A DNA stretch of 64,000 bases from Actinoallomurus spadix (GTDB taxonomy: Bacteria > Actinomycetota > Actinomycetes > Streptosporangiales > Streptosporangiaceae): contig NZ_JAMXMX010000002.1 of the NCBI RefSeq assembly GCF_024055725.1, positions 62,001-126,000 of the forward strand. The letters are read 5' to 3'. Position 1 is the first letter of the stretch. Each line of letters opens with the position of its first letter. Shown in pieces: positions 63,166 through 64,000 of the stretch. The position numbers and the translations under genes were made by a program. The notes below the pieces were generated by a model. The model did no database searches and was not told the DNA's origin. It saw only the letters and a program-made list of their open reading frames with translations.

Positions 63166-64000
63166 TCACTTGTTGACGCACTTGCCGTTCTTGGTGAGCC
63201 GACCGCCGCTCACCTTGTTGTCGCAGAGGATCGTGTTGCCGCCGGCCGTGTCGTTGATGCCGACACCGCCACCGCCGGCCAGGTCGATCTTGTTGCCGCG
63301 GAACAGGTTGCCACTGCCCCAGCCCTTGACGATCTGGTGGGTCTGGAAACCGTCCGCGGGGGTCTTCGTGCCGGTGTTGTCCTGGATCACGTAGTCGTTG
63401 CCCTTGACGTCGACCCAGGAGTCGTTGTGCTTGTCGCCGCCGAGGTTCGTCCCGTCGAAGACGTTGCCGACGACACGGCCGCCGGTCGTACCCTCCTTGA
63501 TGTCGACCGCCTCGGCGGTGGCCTGGATGACGTTGCCGCGTACGAGGTTGTGGTCGCTCTTGTCCATCTTCCCGCCGGAGACCTGGCCCCAGTTCGACTG
63601 GGCCGTGCCGAGGTAGACGCCTTCGCCGAACTTCGCGCGCCGCCGGCCGGTGTCCCAGATCTTGTTGTACTGGACCGTGTTGCCGGTGCTGAAGTCGCGC
63701 AGGTGGATGGCCTCGTCGCCGATGTCGTGGACGGTCAGGCCCTGGATGATCGAGCCGTTGCTGCCGTCCGCCATGACGCCCTTCTGGCTGTTCTGGACGC
63801 TGAAACCGATCAGGTGCCAGTACGCCGCGTGGTCGAGGTGGAAGGCGTAGCCCTTCTTGACGCCGCCGCCGTCGAGGATCGCCGCGGAGTCCCCGCACAG
63901 GCTGATCGGCCGGTCCGCCGTGCCGGACGCCCGGGTCGCGAACCTCCCCTGGAACGTGCCCGGCGACAGCTTGATGACGTCACCCGGCTTGGCCTGGTCG
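63166..64000 (-). CDS. Right-handed beta-helix repeat protein (5' end beyond the window)
   Basis: The frame stays open to the right edge and encodes at least 277 residues. It shows the lead-in DQAKPGDVIKLSPGTFQGRF and then parallel beta-helix coils with Asn ladders: HLIGFSVQNSQKGVM, IIQGLTVHDIGDEAIHLRDF, NTVQYNKIWDT, NLVRGNVIQATAEAVDIKEG and NLFRGNKIDLAGGGGVGIND. This is the pectate-lyase/DUF1565-like fold of secreted polysaccharide-acting proteins. Two Cys near the C-terminus (ILCDNK, GKCVNK) may form a disulphide, consistent with export. The start and signal peptide lie outside the window. Confidence 0.85.
   Translation of the reverse strand, partial: DQAKPGDVIKLSPGTFQGRFATRASGTADRPISLCGDSAAILDGGGVKKGYAFHLDHAAYWHLIGFSVQNSQKGVMADGSNGSIIQGLTVHDIGDEAIHLRDFSTGNTVQYNKIWDTGRRRAKFGEGVYLGTAQSNWGQVSGGKMDKSDHNLVRGNVIQATAEAVDIKEGTTGGRVVGNVFDGTNLGGDKHNDSWVDVKGNDYVIQDNTGTKTPADGFQTHQIVKGWGSGNLFRGNKIDLAGGGGVGINDTAGGNTILCDNKVSGGRLTKNGKCVNK

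Overview
The window is high-GC DNA with strongly GC-biased third codon positions, GTG starts, many ATGA/GTGA gene overlaps and typical actinomycete families: XRE-DUF5753/DUF397 pairs, an ECF41 sigma factor, RsbW-like ATPases and a rifampicin monooxygenase behind a rifamycin-associated element. It is most likely a chromosomal segment of a filamentous actinomycete (Actinomycetota). The genus cannot be named from this sequence.

Positions 1-28.8 kb are a dense defence-type island. A DISARM-like SNF2 helicase and adenine methyltransferase are followed by a DUF3644 protein. The second half of the methyltransferase gene and all of the DUF3644 gene are much poorer in GC than their surroundings, and this segment ends inside a truncated DUF397 gene. 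After an XRE/DUF397/ATPase regulatory module comes an unusual stretch (10.5-11.6 kb) with a chain of strong hairpins, a 90-residue protein and two tandem, covarying structured repeats. Next are an adenine methyltransferase with a half-size HsdS and a small membrane-like protein but no HsdR; a DUF4365 protein with an unknown partner; a RelE-like/UvrD helicase fusion; a GmrSD-like DUF262-HNH protein; a sulfur-binding-domain-like HNH nuclease; a DUF488 cassette; and a three-gene operon of a degenerate protein kinase, a Dna2/Nam7-type helicase and a 394-residue winged-helix-like protein. That operon matches no defence system I can name and is one of the two best candidates for something undescribed. 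The other is the structured-RNA region.

Positions 29-45 kb look like ordinary chromosome. They hold an exo/endonuclease-phosphatase family membrane protein, MscL, a membrane-linked NTPase, an SMR guanidinium exporter under a guanidine-III riboswitch, a PAS-SpoIIE phosphatase, a second RsbW-like ATPase/DUF397 pair, a PAP2-like gene broken by an amber codon, the rifampicin monooxygenase rox with its RAE, an XRE regulator, an alpha/beta hydrolase, a VOC protein, and an SDR/MarR divergent pair around a 28-bp palindromic operator.

Positions 45.2-53.1 kb carry a complete Wadjet (jetABCD) anti-plasmid system, possibly expressed from a leaderless transcript. After it come an ECF41 sigma factor with its oxidoreductase partner, an NTPase/ligand-binding sensor pair, an MFS exporter plus FAD monooxygenase operon, and UDP-glucose dehydrogenase downstream of a secreted-type beta-helix protein that runs off the right edge. 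All calls come from reading translations and motifs by eye; no database search was run.
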